Shown here piece by piece: positions 7,592 through 8,937 of a stretch of DNA of 8,937 bases. A program made the translations under genes and the position numbers. Source of the DNA: Pseudomonadota bacterium (lineage in GTDB: Bacteria > Pseudomonadota > Gammaproteobacteria > Burkholderiales > Burkholderiaceae_C). How positions within the stretch are numbered: position 1 is the first letter of the stretch; every line of letters begins with the position of its first letter. Location: contig JAEWVY010000390.1 in NCBI GenBank assembly GCA_023396625.1, positions 1-8,937 on the forward strand, read 5' to 3'. The notes beneath the pieces are model-generated. The model searched no databases and was not told the origin of the DNA. It was given only the letters and a program-made list of their open reading frames with translations.

Positions 7592-7926
7592 TGCCGGTCG
7601 TTCGCGTGTTGCCGCACCCCGAACTGTGCCCCGAAGGCATGAGCTTCGAAGTCCCGCGCGGCGCGATGCTGTGCGAGAGCCTGCTCAAGGCCGGCGTGGC
7701 CATCGAACACGCCTGCGACATGGTGGCCGCCTGCGCCACCTGCCATGTGCATGTGCGCGAAGGCACGTCGTCGCTGGCCGAGCCGGACGATGAAGAAAGC
7801 GACGAACTGGACAACGCCTGGGGCCTGGACGCGCAGTCGCGCCTGGCCTGTTGCGTGAAGCTGAGCGAGACCAATCTGCTCATCGAGCTGCCCAAGCACA
7901 CGCGCAACCACGCACGCGAAAAGTGA
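7591..7926 (+). CDS. fdx: ISC-type [2Fe-2S] ferredoxin
   Basis: This adrenodoxin-like ferredoxin supplies electrons during ISC cluster assembly. At 111 residues it matches E. coli Fdx in length and pattern: LPHPELCPEG near the start, ligand cysteines C42, C48, C51 (EHACDMVAACATCH) and C87 (SRLACC), and the C-terminal NHAREK. A second cysteine, C88, directly follows the last ligand. The start codon shares one base with the hscA stop, indicating translational coupling. It is the last gene of the ISC operon; a hairpin repeat and then the nifV promoter follow. It should not be confused with bacterial-type 2[4Fe-4S] ferredoxins such as FdxN, also common in nif clusters. Confidence 0.95.
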   Translation: MPVVRVLPHPELCPEGMSFEVPRGAMLCESLLKAGVAIEHACDMVAACATCHVHVREGTSSLAEPDDEESDELDNAWGLDAQSRLACCVKLSETNLLIELPKHTRNHAREK

Positions 7927-7936
7927 CTCCCCGCGC

Positions 7937-7995
7937 CGCACCTGAGGCGCGCCCCTCCGAGGGGGCAACGTTGGTGGTCCGGCAAAACCGGCGGC
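7937..7995 (+). repeat. REP-like intergenic hairpin element, copy B
   Basis: This is the second member of the repeat family at 4418-4480, in the same orientation and order. CCCC-TCCGA-GGGG (7952-7964) is followed by CCGG-CAAAA-CCGG (7979-7991). It begins about 10 nt after the fdx stop codon. The hairpins may end or attenuate the ISC operon transcript before the nifV promoter, although no U-run follows. Sequence identity to copy A is limited to the stems and loops. Confidence 0.65.
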
Positions 7996-8025
7996 GTTCT
8001 GGATCAAAACCCGTCGCGCCCTCAC

Positions 8026-8041
8026 TGTGCGGAACAAAACA
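8026..8041 (+). promoter_or_regulatory. NifA upstream activator sequence (UAS) for nifV
   Basis: TGT-GCGGAACAAA-ACA exactly fits TGT-N10-ACA. Its centre is about 116 bp upstream of the predicted nifV transcription start, a typical enhancer distance. It lies between the copy B repeat and the nifV sigma-54 promoter. Confidence 0.75.
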
Positions 8042-8123
8042 TTCCTGACACGCCCACAGGAACCGGAGCGGCACAGGCGACAAAACCGGCTTCAAATCCC
8101 CCACAAAACACACGCAAAACAGG

Positions 8124-8139
8124 TGGCACGCCTTATGCA
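8124..8139 (+). promoter_or_regulatory. Sigma-54 (-24/-12) promoter of nifV
   Basis: TGGCACGCCTTATGCA has a perfect -24 box TGGCACG, exact GG-N10-GC spacing, and a -12 box ATGCA with one mismatch to TTGCA. The predicted start is near 8150, giving a very short leader of about 18 nt that just contains the GAAAGGAC ribosome-binding region. Together with the UAS at 8026-8041 it lets nifV be expressed separately from the ISC operon. Confidence 0.85.
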
Positions 8140-8167
8140 CTGAGGTCCCTGAAAGGACACCCGCGAC

Positions 8168-8937
8168 ATGGCATTCCACCCGGTCATCAACGACACCACC
8201 CTGCGGGACGGCGAGCAGACTGCAGGCGTGGCCTTCACGGTGGCCGAGAAGTGCGCCATCGCCCAGGCCATGTCGGATGCGGGCGTACCGGAGATGGAGA
8301 TCGGCATCCCGGCCATGGGCGCCGACGAGGTCGCCTCCATCAACGCGATCGCCGCGCTGGGCCTGCCGGCCCGCCTGATGGTGTGGGGCCGCATGACCGA
8401 AACCGACCTGGCGGCCGCCTTGCGCTGCGACGCACACATTCTGCATTTTTCGATGCCGGTGTCCGACATCCACCTGCGCCACAAGCTGCGTCTGTCCCGC
8501 GAGCAGGCGCTATCGCAGGTCACGAGCGTCATCACCCGCGCCGCCGCCAGTGGGCTCCAGATCTCGTTCGGCATGGAAGACGCCTCGCGCGCCGACCACG
8601 GCTTCATGGCACAGATTGCACGCCGCGCGGCTGAAAGTGGCGCCACCCGCGTTCGATTTGCCGACACCCTGGGTGTGCTCGACCCCTTCTCGACCTTTGA
8701 GGCCATCGCGAGGCTGCGCCAGGACCTGCCAGGCATGCAGATCGAAATCCACGCCCACAACGATCTGGGCCTGGCGACCGCCAACACCCTGGCCGCGCTG
8801 CGCGCCGGGGCCACCCATGGGAACACCACCGTCAACGGCCTGGGAGAACGCGCGGGCAACGCAGCCCTGGAAGAGGTCGTGATGGGTGTGCGCCACCTTC
8901 ATGGCGGCGACACCGGCGTGGCCACGCAGTCCCTGGT
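8168..8937 (+). CDS. nifV: NifV, homocitrate synthase, first 256 residues (partial at window edge)
   Basis: NifV condenses acetyl-CoA with 2-oxoglutarate to homocitrate, the organic ligand of FeMo-co. The frame stays open from ATG 8168 to the window end, giving 256 codons plus two bases. Landmarks of the homocitrate/isopropylmalate synthase TIM barrel are present: INDTTLRDGEQTAGVAF (7-23) with the catalytic Arg and the metal-binding Asp, EMEIGIPAMG, FADTLGVLDP, the metal-binding HAHNDLGLATAN and the GNTTVNGLGERAGNAALEE stretch. A citramalate or isopropylmalate synthase is possible on family grounds alone, but the length pattern, nif context and NifA-type promoter favour NifV. The start is supported by GAAAGGAC about 10 nt upstream and the promoter at 8124-8139. 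Only the TIM barrel portion is visible; the C-terminal part is outside the window. Confidence 0.94.
   Translation, partial: MAFHPVINDTTLRDGEQTAGVAFTVAEKCAIAQAMSDAGVPEMEIGIPAMGADEVASINAIAALGLPARLMVWGRMTETDLAAALRCDAHILHFSMPVSDIHLRHKLRLSREQALSQVTSVITRAAASGLQISFGMEDASRADHGFMAQIARRAAESGATRVRFADTLGVLDPFSTFEAIARLRQDLPGMQIEIHAHNDLGLATANTLAALRAGATHGNTTVNGLGERAGNAALEEVVMGVRHLHGGDTGVATQSL

Noticed and set aside
6292..8037. Minus-strand open frames antisense to hscA and fdx (6292-6978, 7240-8037)
   Set aside because: Shadows of two clearly coding plus-strand genes; products are Ser/Arg/Ala-rich without domains.
8092..8859. 255-codon minus-strand open frame opposite nifV
   Set aside because: Mirror frame of nifV, whose TIM-barrel motifs are clear on the plus strand.

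Overview
This window is part of a nitrogen-fixation (nif) island from a high-GC proteobacterium, most likely a betaproteobacterium of the order Burkholderiales (Comamonadaceae or the Rubrivivax/Leptothrix type). Three things point there. The NifA belongs to the oxygen-sensitive class with the four-cysteine signature. Every Fe-S assembly gene is close to the E. coli ISC type. Two copies of a C-rich/CCGGC hairpin repeat, resembling intergenic repeats I associate with that group, sit between genes. The genus call is inference; no rRNA or other marker is present.

Layout. On the minus strand: the 5' part of nifB (radical-SAM FeMo-co precursor synthase, cut by the left edge), a gap of about 850 bp, then complete nifA (sigma-54 activator). 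A divergent regulatory region (2905-3158) separates nifA from a plus-strand operon: iscS, iscU, erpA-like, iscA, hscA, fdx. This operon is followed by nifV (homocitrate synthase, cut by the right edge). All complete genes are intact, with family-typical lengths and preserved active-site residues.

Regulation. Four -24/-12 (sigma-54) promoters can be read directly: in front of nifB (minus), nifA (minus, slightly degenerate), iscS (plus, an exact match) and nifV (plus). Exact NifA upstream activator sequences (TGT-N10-ACA) lie at the expected distance from the nifB and nifV promoters. The whole set is therefore probably a NifA regulon, with possible nifA autoactivation.

How the genes work together. 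NifA switches on nifB and nifV, which supply the NifB-cofactor and homocitrate for FeMo-co. It also appears to switch on a dedicated second set of ISC Fe-S assembly proteins, in place of the classical nifU-nifS pair. The desulfurase is IscS-like. The scaffold is a single-domain IscU with an intact LPPVK chaperone motif, not a three-domain NifU. Two A-type carriers, a HscA chaperone and an ISC [2Fe-2S] ferredoxin follow. The J-domain co-chaperone hscB, the regulator iscR and iscX are absent. This nitrogenase-dedicated, sigma-54-controlled ISC operon is the most notable system in the window.
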